DNA from: Diospyros lotus
Lineage: Eukaryota > Streptophyta > Magnoliopsida > Ericales > Ebenaceae
DNA: 64,000 nt
NCBI RefSeq assembly: GCF_014633365.1
Contig: NC_068349.1
Location: 27,294,753 to 27,358,752 of the forward strand
Reading direction: 5' to 3'
Below the pieces are notes generated by a model. The model worked only from the letters and a program-made list of their open reading frames with translations. It ran no database searches and was not told the DNA's origin. Position numbers and translations under genes: made by a program. This document shows positions 23,741 to 34,815 of this stretch, in pieces. How positions within the stretch are numbered: the first letter of the stretch is position 1; each line of letters opens with the position of its first letter.

Positions 23741-25978
23741 ATCCCCAAGGACCTTTTGGTTGAGACGACTCTGTACACACTTGATGTGTATGGACCCACG
23801 TCCACCCAAGCTAGAGGTGGATATGTCTACTTCATAACTTTTACTGATGGTAAGATCATGTTTTGGTTATGTGTATCTTATAGGACACAAATCTGAGGCT
23901 TTTGAAAAGTTCAAAGAATTCAGATTTGAAGTAGAGAAACAAACTGAGAAAAGTATCAAAGTACTTCGATCAGATCGAGGTGGTGAATACTTGAACAGTG
24001 AGTTTCTAGATCATCTGAAGCAGAATGTGATTCTCTCACAATGGACTCCACCTGGAACATCAGAGATGAATGGTGTGTCTAAATGAGGTATAGGACCTTG
24101 TTGGACATGGTCTGGTCCATGATGAGTCGCGCTGAACTCCCTATTTCATTTTGGGGATACGCACTCCTCACCGCGATCTTTGTTTTGAACAGGGTTCCAA
24201 GTAAATCAGTTACTCAGACTCCATATAAGATATGGAAAGGAAAGAAGCCAAATTTGTTTTTCCTTAAGATTTGGGGTTGTCAAATTTATGTTAAACGTGT
24301 TGACAGTAATAAGCTACAACCCAAATCGACGAGATATCTGTTTGTGGGATATCCAAATGGATATTACTTTTACCACCCATGTGAACAAAAGGTGTTTTGT
24401 TGCCAAGCATGTGGTATTCTTTGAGAATGAATTCTTACATGCTGTGGCTAGTGGGAGGAATGTTAAGCTCGAATAAGATTCGAGGCAAACCACAAACAAA
24501 TACTCCCCTCCAGGAACCCGAGAAAGATCAGACACAAGAAGTTGTGTCAACTCCCTAACCTTCTACACAAGAACCTCATAGGTCGACGAGGGTTCGTCGC
24601 GAGCAAGAGAGATATGGATTTCTCATCTTGGCACATGGAGATGTGCTTCTAGCTGAGAACGATGAGCCTACTACCTATGATGAGGCAATGTCTGACATTG
24701 ACTCTGGGTTATGGCAGATGGATGACAAAACAATTTTCCTTAAAGGAAACCTGGTCGAGGATGTGTATAAGACACAGTCTGATGGTTTTGTTACCCATAA
24801 ACATGCAAATAAGATTTGCAACTTGCAAAGATCCATTTATGGACTAAAGCAAGCATCCCGGATTTAGAATCAATGTTTTGATGAAAAGATCAAAAGGTTT
24901 GATTTTTCACAAAAGGGAAATTGATCCTTGTGTTTACAAGAAGGTTAGTGGGAGCGCAGTTACCATTTTTAGTCCTATATGTGGACAATATATTGCTCAT
25001 TAGGAATGTTGTTCCTATGTTGCAATCGGTTAAAAGATGGCTTTCAAAATATTTTCTCCATGAAGGATCTGGGAGAAGCAACCGATATCTGGGAATAAGG
25101 ATCTATAGAGATAGATCCAGGAGGTTGCTAGCACTCTCCCATAGCGCGTACATTGACAAGGTGCTAAAGAGGTTTAGCATGGAAGATTCTAGGAGGAGAA
25201 GTCTTCCCATGTCACATGGAATACATCTCTCCAATGCTATGTGCTCGAAGACACAAAATGAGAGAGATAGGATGATTCGAGCACCATATGCCTTGGCTAT
25301 TGGCTCGATCATGTATGCCATGTTATGTACGATGCCTGATATCGCATATACTATGAGCATATGTAGTAGATATCAAGTTGATCCAGGTGAGAAACACTGG
25401 ATTGTTGTGAAAAACATTCTTAAGTACTTGTGAAGCACTAAAGAGATGTTTTTTGCCATAATGGAGAATGAGAGCATACCATGAAGGGGTTCATGGATGC
25501 CAGTTTCCAATTAGACCATGATGATTTTAAATCACGTATAGTCGAAATTCATATTCTGCCTATATGGCTGGGCCATGAGTTGGAAGAGTTCCAACAAGAG
25601 ATAATGGCAGATTCAACAACTGAAGTCGAATACATAACAACCTTCGAAGCAGCTAAGGAGGTTGTATAGATCCGTAAGTTCATTGATGAACTTAAAGTGG
25701 TGTCCAGCATTGTTGATCCAATAACAGTTATTGGGACAATAATGGAGCCATTGCGTAAGCGAAGGAACCACGGTCTCATCAACGGACCAAATTTGCATTA
25801 CGACATCACCATATAATGATGGAGATTATCAGCCGAGGTGATATATAGAGAAAGTGTCGACGGATGACAACGTCGTAGATCCCTTGACTAAAGCTCTGTC
25901 CCAGGAGAAACATGAAAGTCATGTTCGATCATCAGGTATAAGATACATGAGTGATTGGCTCTAGTGCAAGTGGGAGAT
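23741..25978 (+). pseudogene. Type-A copia pol remnant: integrase, RT, RNase H
   Basis: The remnant starts inside the integrase: TLDVYGPTSTQARGGYVYFI, then GYVYLIGHKSEAFEKFKEF, IKVLRSDRGGEYLNSEFLDH, LSQWTPPGTSEMNGVSK and SMMSRAELPISFWGYALL. The integrase Glu after NGVS reads Lys and is followed by a stop. RT is short: AMSDIDSGLWQ runs straight into MDDKTIFLKGNLVEDVYKTQ, so about 80 residues of fingers/palm are missing. RSIYGLKQASR is present, and the active site reads YVDN instead of YVDD. RNase H shows DSTTEVEYITTFEAAKE. The 3' end has SGIRYMSDWL and a polypurine tract (AAGTGGGAGAT) directly before the LTR at 25979. Gag, protease and the 5' LTR are absent. Confidence 0.9.
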
Positions 25979-27214
25979 TGTTAGTGTAGGTGTTCTAGAC
26001 CCAATCAGATTGGGCATGTTGTACAATGACAATTATAATCATGTTTATTATTTGAATAAAGAGTTGTTCAAATTCACAAAAAGTCATTCTATTAGTTTCT
26101 TGTTATTATTGTAATAACCGAATGAAACTAGATAGAAATCCATATGATATATATTGTGATTAATCTATAAAAATGTGAGATGATGCATCACAGTTTCTAG
26201 ACATCATTAAACGTCCCAAGTCATAGCAATGTCAAGAATGGACATTAACAATTGCGGTAAGACTTGTATGTGCTATGTTTTTGCTATGTGATAGCAATAG
26301 GGGTCTCACACCCATAGGCATGGGGATGTCTAGACAAGTACATAGGTGACCAATGTTGGAGAACGTGTCACTGGACATGACTCGCTATGAGAATTCATTT
26401 TGGTTATATGTTGATGGAATTCTCATACGAGATGGGTGTAACTAATCCTTGGACCTAAGGTTGTCACAGTCATCTCATAAGAAGACCGGTATGCTTTGAC
26501 ATCGGTTCGATGGGCTTAGACAAAGGCTGCATATGGGCGATCGTAGGGTATATCGTGAGGCTTATGGAGATGGGTGTATAACCAAGATGGGACTCGTCTA
26601 TCCCTTGATAGAGGATGATGTATCTAAGGCGCCTTCGGTGGATATTCAATTTAAATCCATGGCCATGGTGAAAGAGATCAGTAAGGAGTTATTGATTTAC
26701 TTTCTAATTAAGTAAAGATATCCGGAAGACCGAAGAAAACTCATGTGATCGTTATCAAGCAACACATCGCCATACTTGAGATCAAATAAGATACATTGAC
26801 GAGAGGATCGAATTACACGGTAACCATGCTCGTGAAAGGTTATTTGCGGATTATGAATCCTTCTGAATAATTGGGTAGGCATGATGCCTTGCTAGAGGCC
26901 AATCTTGTCTTATGTGTTTGTACCGACACATTGCCAACATATTCGGAAGCCTAATGAGTCATACGCAATAGGCACGGTCCCTAGCTTAAACGAGGAGAGT
27001 GGACGTATAGTTAAGTGGGACACTTCGGCAAGAAGTTTTGCCGTCGTAGGTTCTCACAAAAAAAGAACAAATAGACGTAATGACGTCGATATGGCGAGGG
27101 GTCGTCAATATGGAAAGAGTTTCCTAAAATGGCAATTGATTAAATTAGGAAGTAGTTTCTAATTTAATAATTTTCTATTTGTTGGAGTGGCAAATAGGAA
27201 ATAAAATATATTTG

Positions 27215-27440
27215 GACTTAAGTTAATATTTGGACTAAATTAAATTTGGGCCAAATATTAAATTAAATATTATATTTGGACTAAATTGGATTTGGACCAA
27301 ATATTAAAATAAATATTATATTTGGACTAAATTAGATTTGGGCCAAATATTAAATATTATATTTGGACCAAATTAGATTTGGGCCAAATATTAAATAAAA
27401 TATATTTGGGCTTGAATTAGATTTGGGCCATAATATTTTA
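27215..27440 (+). repeat. Tandem repeat in type-A LTR
   Basis: Units of about 45-50 bp based on TATATTTGGACTAAATTAGA and TTTGGGCCAAATATTAAAT are repeated about five times. Copies A2 (38400-38530) and A3 (57545-57670) have fewer units, so the number varies between copies. Confidence 0.7.
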
Positions 27441-27577
27441 TTTAACCTATAAAAAGATTGGGCCATTTAATTATATTTCTAGTTAGACTAGAATAAGCCC
27501 ACTTAAGATTATAATTAAATTAGAATTAATGGGCTAGCCCAATCCATTAGGGTTTTAGAAACCCTAGGATATTTCCT

Positions 27578-27585
27578 TATAAATA
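27578..27585 (+). promoter_or_regulatory. LTR promoter TATA box, type A
   Basis: TATAAATA is conserved at matching places in copy A2 (38677-38684) and, on the minus strand, copy A3 (57419-57426). Position in the second half of the LTR fits the U3/R boundary. Confidence 0.6.
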
Positions 27586-28233
27586 TCCCTTTATGGGTTG
27601 CCCAAAATTAAGGAGATTTTTGGTGTCATTTTTCAAGAGTTGAAAAACGTATTGCCGCTCACTCTTCTTCATTTCTTTTGGCATCAATATGAAATTAGGG
27701 CGTTCTTTTACCGTCCATACACAAGCCACACAAAGGAGAAGGAGCTAGCACTCCTATTCCGCTCTTCTTGCCAACGGACGCGTGCTGCGTATCATGAGGT
27801 AGAGGCCGGACGCTTGGACGGCTCGAATCCGCGAATGACTCGATAATCTAAAGGTTAGATTTATTTATTTGTTTGTGAATGATTTAATTTCGACGTTGAT
27901 CCAATCGCCGGGATCGGGGTAAGTTTAAAAAATTTGAACTACGTTGTTTGTCCCGTAGCGATCTTGCTTTACTTTCAATTCAATCCCCCGCCCCCCACCT
28001 GCACACACGCACTCTCAACAACTGCTCTAGCCGCCTCCCTTGTTATATAAATGCACAACTTATATTTTTAAGGTGACATCCAGCTTCCAAAATTACACTC
28101 TAACCCCCCAATAATTTCAAATAATTGCCAAAACTCCCTTGATCAGGATTATACTTTAATTTTAATTTCTTCCACTTAATTCCTTACACCCAAATTCACA
28201 TTAATTCACAAATAAATGGGTCGTTACATCCAG

Positions 28234-29160
28234 ATACCTCAATCTCTATGGGGCGATGTGTCTTTTCTTCTACTTGGCTGGCTAAGCCTCCAGACGAATA
28301 TTCAGTTGGTGGGATATGTTCTCTGGGTTAATCCCAGGCATGTTGGCATAGGACCGCAGACATCTAATGACCTCCTCTTTTTTGAACCTTCTAATTGACT
28401 TCCCACACGCACCTGTTGGTTGCTATCGTCGGGGTTTAGAGGGATGGCTTCCAGCGATTCCACTAGCTGAGGCTTGTTAGCTTCAAGACTCTGCTCACTG
28501 ATCATTAAAGTCTCTTCAGTCAATATTTTTTCCTTCCCTTTGTTGCCTTTTATGGAGCTCACATAGCATACCCCGGCTTGTTTCTGATTATCCCTTACCT
28601 AGCCTACCCTTTGTGGCATAGGGAATTTCATCAGCAAATACCCTGAGAAAATGGCAGCTCTTATAGCATTAATGAGGGAACATCCCAAGATCACGTTGTA
28701 GGTAGGGGAGAAAGTCTTGACTACTATAAAATTAACTTGTCGGGTGATCACTTGGGGGTAATCCCCAAGTGTAATGGGCAACTGAGCCGATTTGACCACT
28801 GGCACTGCTTTTCCTGTGAAGCTATACAGAGGGGAAGTGATTGTCTTTAGTTGGTCATGAGTAATGTGCATCTTCTAGAAGTAATTCCAGTATAATAGAT
28901 TAATAGAGCTTCCGCTATCTACCAGTATTCTTTCAATGGAGTGCTTGGCAATAACGACAAAGATAACCAAAGGATCATCGTGAGGGAGCAGCACATCCCC
29001 TTGGTCTTCAAGTGTGAAAATAATGGGGTCTTCGTCTTCTTGAACCTTTACCACCGAGTCCACGTGTAGCGCCTGGCATGCATATGCCTTTCTGGTATAA
29101 GAGGAATCGCCCGCCAAATTTTCTCCTCCTGAGATTACGTGTATCATTTCCATAATAGGC
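28234..29160 (-). pseudogene. Tat1 protease and protease-RT linker
   Basis: The minus strand encodes MEMIHVISGG, IIFTLEDQGDVLLPHDDPLV, then the active site RILVDSGSSINLLYW (near 28885-28935), and after a stop the domain's second half (ITLGDYPQVITRQVNFIVVK, YNVILGCSLINAIRAAIFSG). The aspartic protease would cut the polyprotein. The linker continues with YANMPGINPENISHQLNI and ends at 28234 next to the TCCAG duplication. At least three stops and one shift are visible. Confidence 0.85.
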
Positions 29161-32100
29161 GCATTATCATTTTCTCCTACACTTGGCCCTGCTTCTTCCC
29201 TCCTCTGATTGTTTCTCTCTCTTTCTCTCTGCTGAGGCGGTTGGTTTTCCCTTCTGTTTGGGGCATCATTCTTTGGATGAGGAGGCCTCCTCTAATTATC
29301 TCTTTTGGACCCTTCTCCCCTGCCTTGTTGATTTTATGGCTTATCTAGTATGAATCGATTGAGCTTCCTATCTCTGATTAGCTATTCAATCTGGTTTCAT
29401 AGTTCCCAACACTATTCTATAATATGTCCTAGAGACTTGTGAAATTTGCAGAAAGAGTCCATGTTCCTACCTATCAGCTAGTTAGAATGTAAAAGAAAGT
29501 TAATGAGCCATGTATGTGCAACGGGGGAAAGGATAGTGGCTCTTGGCTCAGTGGGCAGTGAAGCTCCGGAATTGCATCTTTGGGGGCTCTTCTCTTCTTT
29601 GTATCTTTAATGCTCTGTTCGATCCAGTGTCATTCGACCTTCATCTTCTTTTCCCTTCCCATGCTTCTAAAATTTCCATTTGGATGATGAACTGCTCGGC
29701 TCAGGAAAACAATTTGGCCATTGAGTCTGGCTTGGAAAAGGCTAGTGATCTTCTGAGCGGGGCATGTATGGTTCCATTAAGCAAGGCTGATGCCGCCAAA
29801 TCGACCGGGAGGTCCCTTACCTCTTATGTTGCAGCTTTAAACCGCTTAATGTATTGCTTTAGGGATTCATTTGGCTTTTGCTGCAAGATCATCAAATACA
29901 TGGCACTCTTCTTCTTCGAGACATAGATAAAGAACGCCTCTATAAATTCTTTCTTCAGCTATTCAAATGACCGGATATGTTCGACTGATAACTCAATGAG
30001 CCACTATTGAGCCTGTCCTGCCAGCGAGAGTGGGAAAGCCCTGCACCTGGTGACCTCGTTCCACCTATGTAACACAACCATTGCGATGAAGTGTTGTAGG
30101 TGTCTCTCGGGGTCCTTCCCTAAGTACACTAAGAGCTGTGGCAGCTTGAACGCTGGTTGCACTGGCTATCTTTGGAGTTCTTCGGATAGTGGAAATCCCT
30201 TCGTGGGCATTTCACTTGGCATCATCACAACTTGCTTCTGCTCTAGCACTTCCTCTATGAGGCGTTTAATGTCAAACACCTTGAGCGTTTCTTTCTCTGC
30301 TTCATTCTTACAGGGACACATGACACAAAGAGCTCATGAATGGGTGCTCTCTTCTATCTTTTCATGGGCTTTCCCTGACCTCCTATCATAATCCCCCCCT
30401 CCCTGGGTTCGCCGTTGCCAGGATTCAGTCATTAAACCTGGGAGTCCCAATCCTTATCCCTCGACGTGGGGCCCTCGAAGGGTTGACTTGGGATCTTCAA
30501 TGTTCTCCCCCCACACCTGTTTGTCACATGTGGGGAATGTGGATGTCTGGCATCAATTCATCCAAAAGACCAGTAATCTCTTGTAGTCTTCTCATGCTTA
30601 CTTCGTTGTTCGTCCTGAGCTCATCATTCTGGTGCTTTAGCTCTTCAAAATTCTATTCTAGCTGTTCATAATCTGATAGTGGGACCGTGAGTGGAGCTAC
30701 CCTAAAGGGCCCTGGAGGCACTAAAGTTATGGCAGGGTCCCTTCTTGGAATTAAGGATTGTCCCAAGGAGCGTTGTTCCTAATTCGTTAGTATTATGAGC
30801 GGGGCTTGCCTCCCTTGTGTTAGAGTTATGCCCCACAAGCTAATTATATTTTATGCAATTGATCATACTTTACATTAGGATTCTTTATCTTCAATCAATT
30901 GTTATTGTAAGGCATTATGTTTTATTTGTCATTGATGGGTGTCGACATTATTTATTACGATCTATACTTGACAAAGTCCATAGATCAAATAGGCTCATGG
31001 AAAATGATTGTGCATAGAGATGACGATCATGAAACATATTCCTTATAAGCCTTGATCTTAAATGTTCCTAGTCATAGAGTTATTAGTGAATGAACACTAA
31101 TAACTCGGATAAACTAGCACATATGATGCATGCTCAATCAGGAAAATGTCTTATTTCATAGATATTGGTGTGAGGACACTGGTGCATATATGTGGGTGCT
31201 TATTATAAGAATAAGTACATTGAACTGACCCCCTATAGAATTCCTAATGGTTATTGTTTAATGTCGAATTGGAATTCTTGTGTTGCAATTATGCAGATTG
31301 ATCCTTAGACTTGAGACATCATGGTACTCTTATATTTGATTGGTTACGCCATGATGCTTTTTGGATTCTAAAAGAGTAATTGACAAACTGTCACTGGGTA
31401 TGACCTTATCACATATGAAGGCTTATGAATGTCGAAATAGGATTCGTCACTTATCTTCAAGATGAGAGGATGTCCTATGTATTCCGATGATTTCATGACT
31501 GTGAAAATCCTTAGCCAATGTGAGGTTGAAATCAAAAGGTGCTTTGATTTCACCTATCAAGTCATAAATCTGGAATGAATACATAGTTATTGAATGATTA
31601 GAGTTTCGTCATAAAATCATACCCTAAATTCAATCCAGACATAGATCGATGAAAGGATTTTATTACACGATAATTGTAATTGAAAAGGTCTGCGCTTATT
31701 TCATCATTGGCTATGTATTCATGGCATGTTGCTAGACGTTAACCATGATATGTAGGGTTTTAAAATTAATTTGATTAATTCTAAAACTATTAATTAAAGA
31801 GTTTAATTGAGAAGCCCATGAGATGTGTTTAATTAGTCCACTAAGTTGGGCCCTAATATAGCCTAATAGGATTGGCCCCTACATCTAGTCTAATGGGGGA
31901 CCTAAAGGGTCACACACTTAGATCGAGCCCATTCCACATTAAAAAGAAGAGAGAGAGCTGGCCCAATGTATTTAAGGGTCGAGCCTAAAGTGTTTAGGGT
32001 TTTCTATGGCGTGATTAGGGTTCTTGAACTCTATTTATATGCTACTTAAGAAGATGAAAAAGGGTGGGAAAATTTCAGTTTTCTCTCAATACGTCTAGGG

Positions 32101-32487
32101 TTGCTAGCATGACCAAGGACGTTGTGGAAGGATCGATCGTGTGGACTGACTTGGAGGAGATCATGCTTGCGTCTCTGTGGATCGAAATCAAATGGAATCG
32201 AAGGCTACACGGTCGCGGTTCCTAACACCTTGCCTTGCCACTTGTCTCCCTGATCTAACAACGTGTAACTCCCATTGTTCTGAATGCTCCATACCTCCCA
32301 ATCCGATAGTTTGATTTCCTTTAAGCATTGGAATATTTCCCGAGCGCACCTCATTGTTTAGGTGATCTTCCAAAAGTCTAGATACCGTAGGGTGTACCGG
32401 ATTGGGGTCTTCTATCCTGGTACGAGCGCTCATTCGGGTAGGGTTAGCTGAGTTTTTCAAACCAGTTGATCTTGTCCCTCTCGACAT
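29161..32487 (-). pseudogene. Tat1 gag, split by a solo LTR
   Basis: The frame opens at 32487 with MSRGTRSTGLKNSAN, 52 bp after the LTR end, and runs to the LTR insertion at 30818-32227 (TSD CCTTG). It resumes at about 30812. The capsid-like retrotransposon gag domain is recognisable at about 29700-30180: FKLPQLLVYLGKDPERHLQH, CRAFPLSLAGQAQ, WLIELSVEHIRSFE, LQQKPNESLKQYIKRFKAAT, DLAASALLNG. Further along, FCKFHKSLGHIIE (near 29420-29460) is the Cys/His segment seen in Tat gags. The last part is rich in Arg, Asn, Gln and Pro. Gag packages the RNA. In-frame stops are common, several at Gln codons. Confidence 0.85.
30818..32227 (+). mobile_element. Copia-like solo LTR, TSD CCTTG
   Basis: This 1410-bp unit begins TGTTAGAGTTATGCCCC and ends GCGGTTCCTAACA, with perfect CCTTG copies at 30813-30817 and 32228-32232. 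It lies in Tat1 gag and encodes no protein. The plus-strand text near 32030-32050 (CTCTATTTATATGC) could hold a TATA element. Confidence 0.9.
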
Positions 32488-32519
32488 CTTGTGTTAGGAT
32501 TGACTTTTTGTTGCGATTT

Positions 32520-32538
32520 CCCACAGACGACGCTAAAT
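32520..32538 (-). other. Tat1 primer binding site
   Basis: Directly after the 5' LTR the minus strand reads TTAGCGTCGTCTGTGGGAA. Tat-lineage elements typically have TTGGCGCCGTCTGTGGGA here, so this is the same site with two transitions. Confidence 0.75.
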
Positions 32539-33502
32539 TGTTGTTGCCAAAATACAACAATTAGAATTTTTAAGAGTGGGATACTTATGGATGATGACAG
32601 TCTCGAGATTCGATCTATACTTGGTTACTGAAATAGGTTAGGCTTATGCAGGAATGCTTCTGAAGAGGCCTTCTGAGGAGTCCTCTCGAAGGGCCTTCCC
32701 AAAGGTTCCTTCTGTACGGGTGGATCTTTTCACCGGGCAAGTCTTGCGATCTGGAGTGCTTTTGAAGGAAGTTAGGATGCTCAGGATGCCTTCTTTCTGA
32801 AAGAACAAGCAAGGTCTTCCCTAAAGGTCTTGATCTTCTCGAGGGTCCAATGTCTTTTGACGTGAAGTGCTTCCGAAGGATTCTTTCCGAAAGAGTCTTC
32901 CGAAGGGTGCTTCTAAAGGAACTTCCGAGAGACTGGTGTTTTTGAAGGGAAGAGCAGTCCGTTCCGAAGGAACTTTGCTTGGCTTATCTTCCGAAGGATC
33001 TTGGTCTTCTCTTGCAAGCAATCCTTCCAAAGACACGTATGCAATACTTCCTAAGGGACTATGAACAACAAACAAGGGTTAGAAGGCTCACGGGATTTTC
33101 CTCCCACGAAAACCCTTCGATGCTTAAGTCAGTAACGGAAGGAAAATAATCGTGCGGAAAGGAAAGTAGGCTAAACTTCTGAAGGAAAGTGGAAGTGGTA
33201 TACCGATGTCTAGATCCCCTCCTGAGAATTGTAGCTGGGTTTTCATAGGGCTCAAGCTTTGAGGCTGGTGGCCAGGGGCACGTGTCACTGATTTGGGAGG
33301 ACATGTGTCATTTCTGAAGGCCTCTTCCGAAGGGGTTTACTGGACATGATTTGGAGGTAGTTGCATTATCTCACGAATCAAGCATCTGAAGGTTTCTTTG
33401 AGCTTCTTTCCGAATAGTCCTTCTGAAGGACCCTTCCAAAGCAGCTTCAAGCCTTCTCTGCAATGCTTGGACTTTCTTCCTTCTAATTATTGGGGTATAA
33501 TA
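32539..33502 (-). repeat. Tat1 5' LTR
   Basis: The 964-bp LTR matches 10432-11346 across its length and is longer by two short insertions, one of them a partial duplication of a GACATGTGTCA-like segment near 33285. Its start reads TATTATACCCC on the minus strand, two transitions away from the partner's TGTTGTACCCC. The considerable divergence between the two LTRs points to an old insertion. Confidence 0.9.
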
Positions 33503-34509
33503 GGGGGTGAATTGAGTGATTAAAATTTTTAGCAATTTTAAAGAAGATTCTTGATTAGTGATTTTACTAAAGAATATGTTTGAAAAATATGTTTCGATAG
33601 TGTTTGAATTTAATAATGAATACAAGGCACAAAATATAACAAAAATAAATAAAATGAGACAATAGGCAATTTATAGTGATTCGATGTTTCCACACACACC
33701 TACTCTACTCTCCTAAGATCTAACCACTCTTGGAATTCTACTAAACCAATTTTACCAAAGTTTTCTCCTTAACACACCTTGGAAACTTGATACACTCCTA
33801 GATTACACCAGGTTCTGGGCAACCACCAACACTAAGGTTTTCTCCCTAACTCACCTTGAAAACTAGATATACTCTTAGATTTTAATGGTTCTAGACAACA
33901 ATACAATCCACAATAAAGTTTAAATGAATACAGATATTTATCCACAGTTGGACACAAATGAATTAACAATTAAAGCAAATATACAGGGCAATAAAATATA
34001 TAAATAAATAAATCATCAGTGACCTCAAATGGAGAAATTCAGATTTGTCGTTGTAGACTTGAAACGTTTTCCTCATCTTGCCTTGTGGTTCTTCGATAGA
34101 TGTACTACGAAGCTTTGAATAGCCTTGGATTGCTTAGAAATTTGATTGAGAGTGTTTGGGAGCTTGTGGGTGCTTTGGATATGCAAAATGTACAATTAAT
34201 AATCTTAAAAACAAGCTTGGGGCATTTATAAGCGTTTGCTGAAAGTATTGTAACAAGCATGTAGCAACTGTCAAAATATTGTAGCATACTGTAGCAATGA
34301 TCAAAATACTTTTAAATAAATTTTTACTTTACTTGAAAAATAATTTTAATAAAAAATACCACTTTTGATAATGCATATGCTATGAAAAAAAATATTTTGT
34401 AAATTAATCAGAAATAATTACATACTACAATTTATATATTGTTTAAAATATCATTTTTGTTAATCATCAAAACATAGATAGAAGTTAAATGGAGCAGGTT
34501 GGCTCAACA

Positions 34510-34815
34510 CACTTTTCCTTATGAATGAGTCCTTAGATTTCTTGGTAGAAATCTTATTCTTAAGTGTTAAGAATATATGACGAAAATTTGTAGTTAAAGA
34601 TTTTTTAAAGGTATTCCAAGTCCTTAGATTTATCAAAAAGGGAAAATGATTTATCAATTATGAACTAGCACATGGGTATTATCATTGATAAACATGAGAT
34701 GTTAATGATAATGGATGGTGAGTCGCATGACATATTGAATAAGCTGTAAATAGTAGACATGTAGGTAGGTGTTAGTTGAACATCTATTGAATGTGATGCT
34801 TGTAACAGATCATTA
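34510..34815 (+). mobile_element. Type-B LTR copy B2, second piece
   Basis: This resumes the type-B LTR after the SIRE-like insertion: ATGAATGAGTCCTTAGATT, AATCTTATTCTTAAGTGTTA and GTGTTAGTTGAACATCTATT match 43520-43620 and 39850-40100. It ends at CATTA (34811-34815), the TSD of the next insertion. Confidence 0.8.

Larger units (their letters stand above)
25979..27977 (+). mobile_element. Type-A copia 3' LTR (copy A1)
   Basis: This 1999-bp LTR begins TGTTAGTGTAGGTGTTCTAG right after the polypurine tract and ends TGCTTTACTTTCA. Sister copies are at 36515-39075 and 57024-58892. It contains a 45-50 bp tandem repeat at 27215-27440 and a TATAAATA at 27578-27585 followed by CCCTTTATGGGTTGCCC, conserved in all three copies. 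It supplies the empty-site sequence (GGACCTAAGGTTGTCA) that dates the Cassandra insertion in copy A2. Confidence 0.9.
23469..28228 (-). mobile_element. Gypsy-type LTR, TSD TCCAG, split by a truncated copia element
   Basis: The outer ends are TGTAAGCACCCCTAAAC at 23469 and GGGTCGTTACA at 28228, with perfect TCCAG copies at 23464-23468 and 28229-28233; the site is in the Tat1 protease-RT linker. Only about 23469-23740 and 27978-28228 (about 0.5 kb in total) belong to this LTR. On the minus strand it begins TGTAACGACCCATTTATTTG, as in many chromovirus LTRs. The left piece has an imperfect direct repeat around CGTAACTTAATATTACACA (near 23625 and 23710). The copia remnant at about 23741-27977 lies inside. 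Confidence 0.8.
10432..33502 (-). mobile_element. Tat1: Tat-lineage Ty3/gypsy retrotransposon, nearly full length with four nested insertions
   Basis: Read on the minus strand the order is: 5' LTR (33502-32539), primer binding site, gag, protease, RT, RNase H, integrase, tandem repeats, antisense ORF, polypurine tract and 3' LTR (11346-10432). The span is 23.1 kb; removing four nested insertions with their TSDs leaves about 12.7 kb, a normal size for this lineage. Flanking bases GAGGG (10427-10431) and GGGGG (33503-33507) match 4 of 5 and lie in the G-run of a SIRE-like LTR. The extra plus-strand ORF between integrase and 3' LTR, plus 3' tandem repeats, mark it as Tat rather than Athila or chromovirus. 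All coding parts carry stops, so it is dead. Confidence 0.9.
10398..34509 (-). mobile_element. SIRE-like copia solo LTR, split by Tat1 (TSD CACTT)
   Basis: The ends are TGTTGGTCCCTTGGGG at 10398 and GGTTGGCTCAACA at 34509, with perfect 5-bp duplications CACTT at 10393-10397 and 34510-34514. Only 10398-10431 and 33503-34509 belong to it (about 1.04 kb); the rest is the Tat1 element inserted into its G-run. The minus strand begins TGTTGAGCCAACCTG, carries TTTTGATGATTAAC early, and ends in a CACCCCCCTCTT block, features I associate with SIRE/Maximus copia LTRs. The solo-LTR call rests on the TSD and is firm; the lineage is inferred. Confidence 0.85.

Noticed and set aside
26697..26882. A 61-67 residue frame MPTQLFRRIHNPQITFHE... 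in all three type-A LTRs
   Set aside because: The three frames lie at the same place of one LTR family, so similarity is by descent of DNA. There is no domain, and a codon-level test of selection would be needed before calling it a gene.
32615..33075. Opposed frames repeated in both Tat1 LTRs (10496-10968 and 32615-33075)
   Set aside because: They reflect the CTTCCGAAGG palindromes, which stay open in several frames; no start context or domain.
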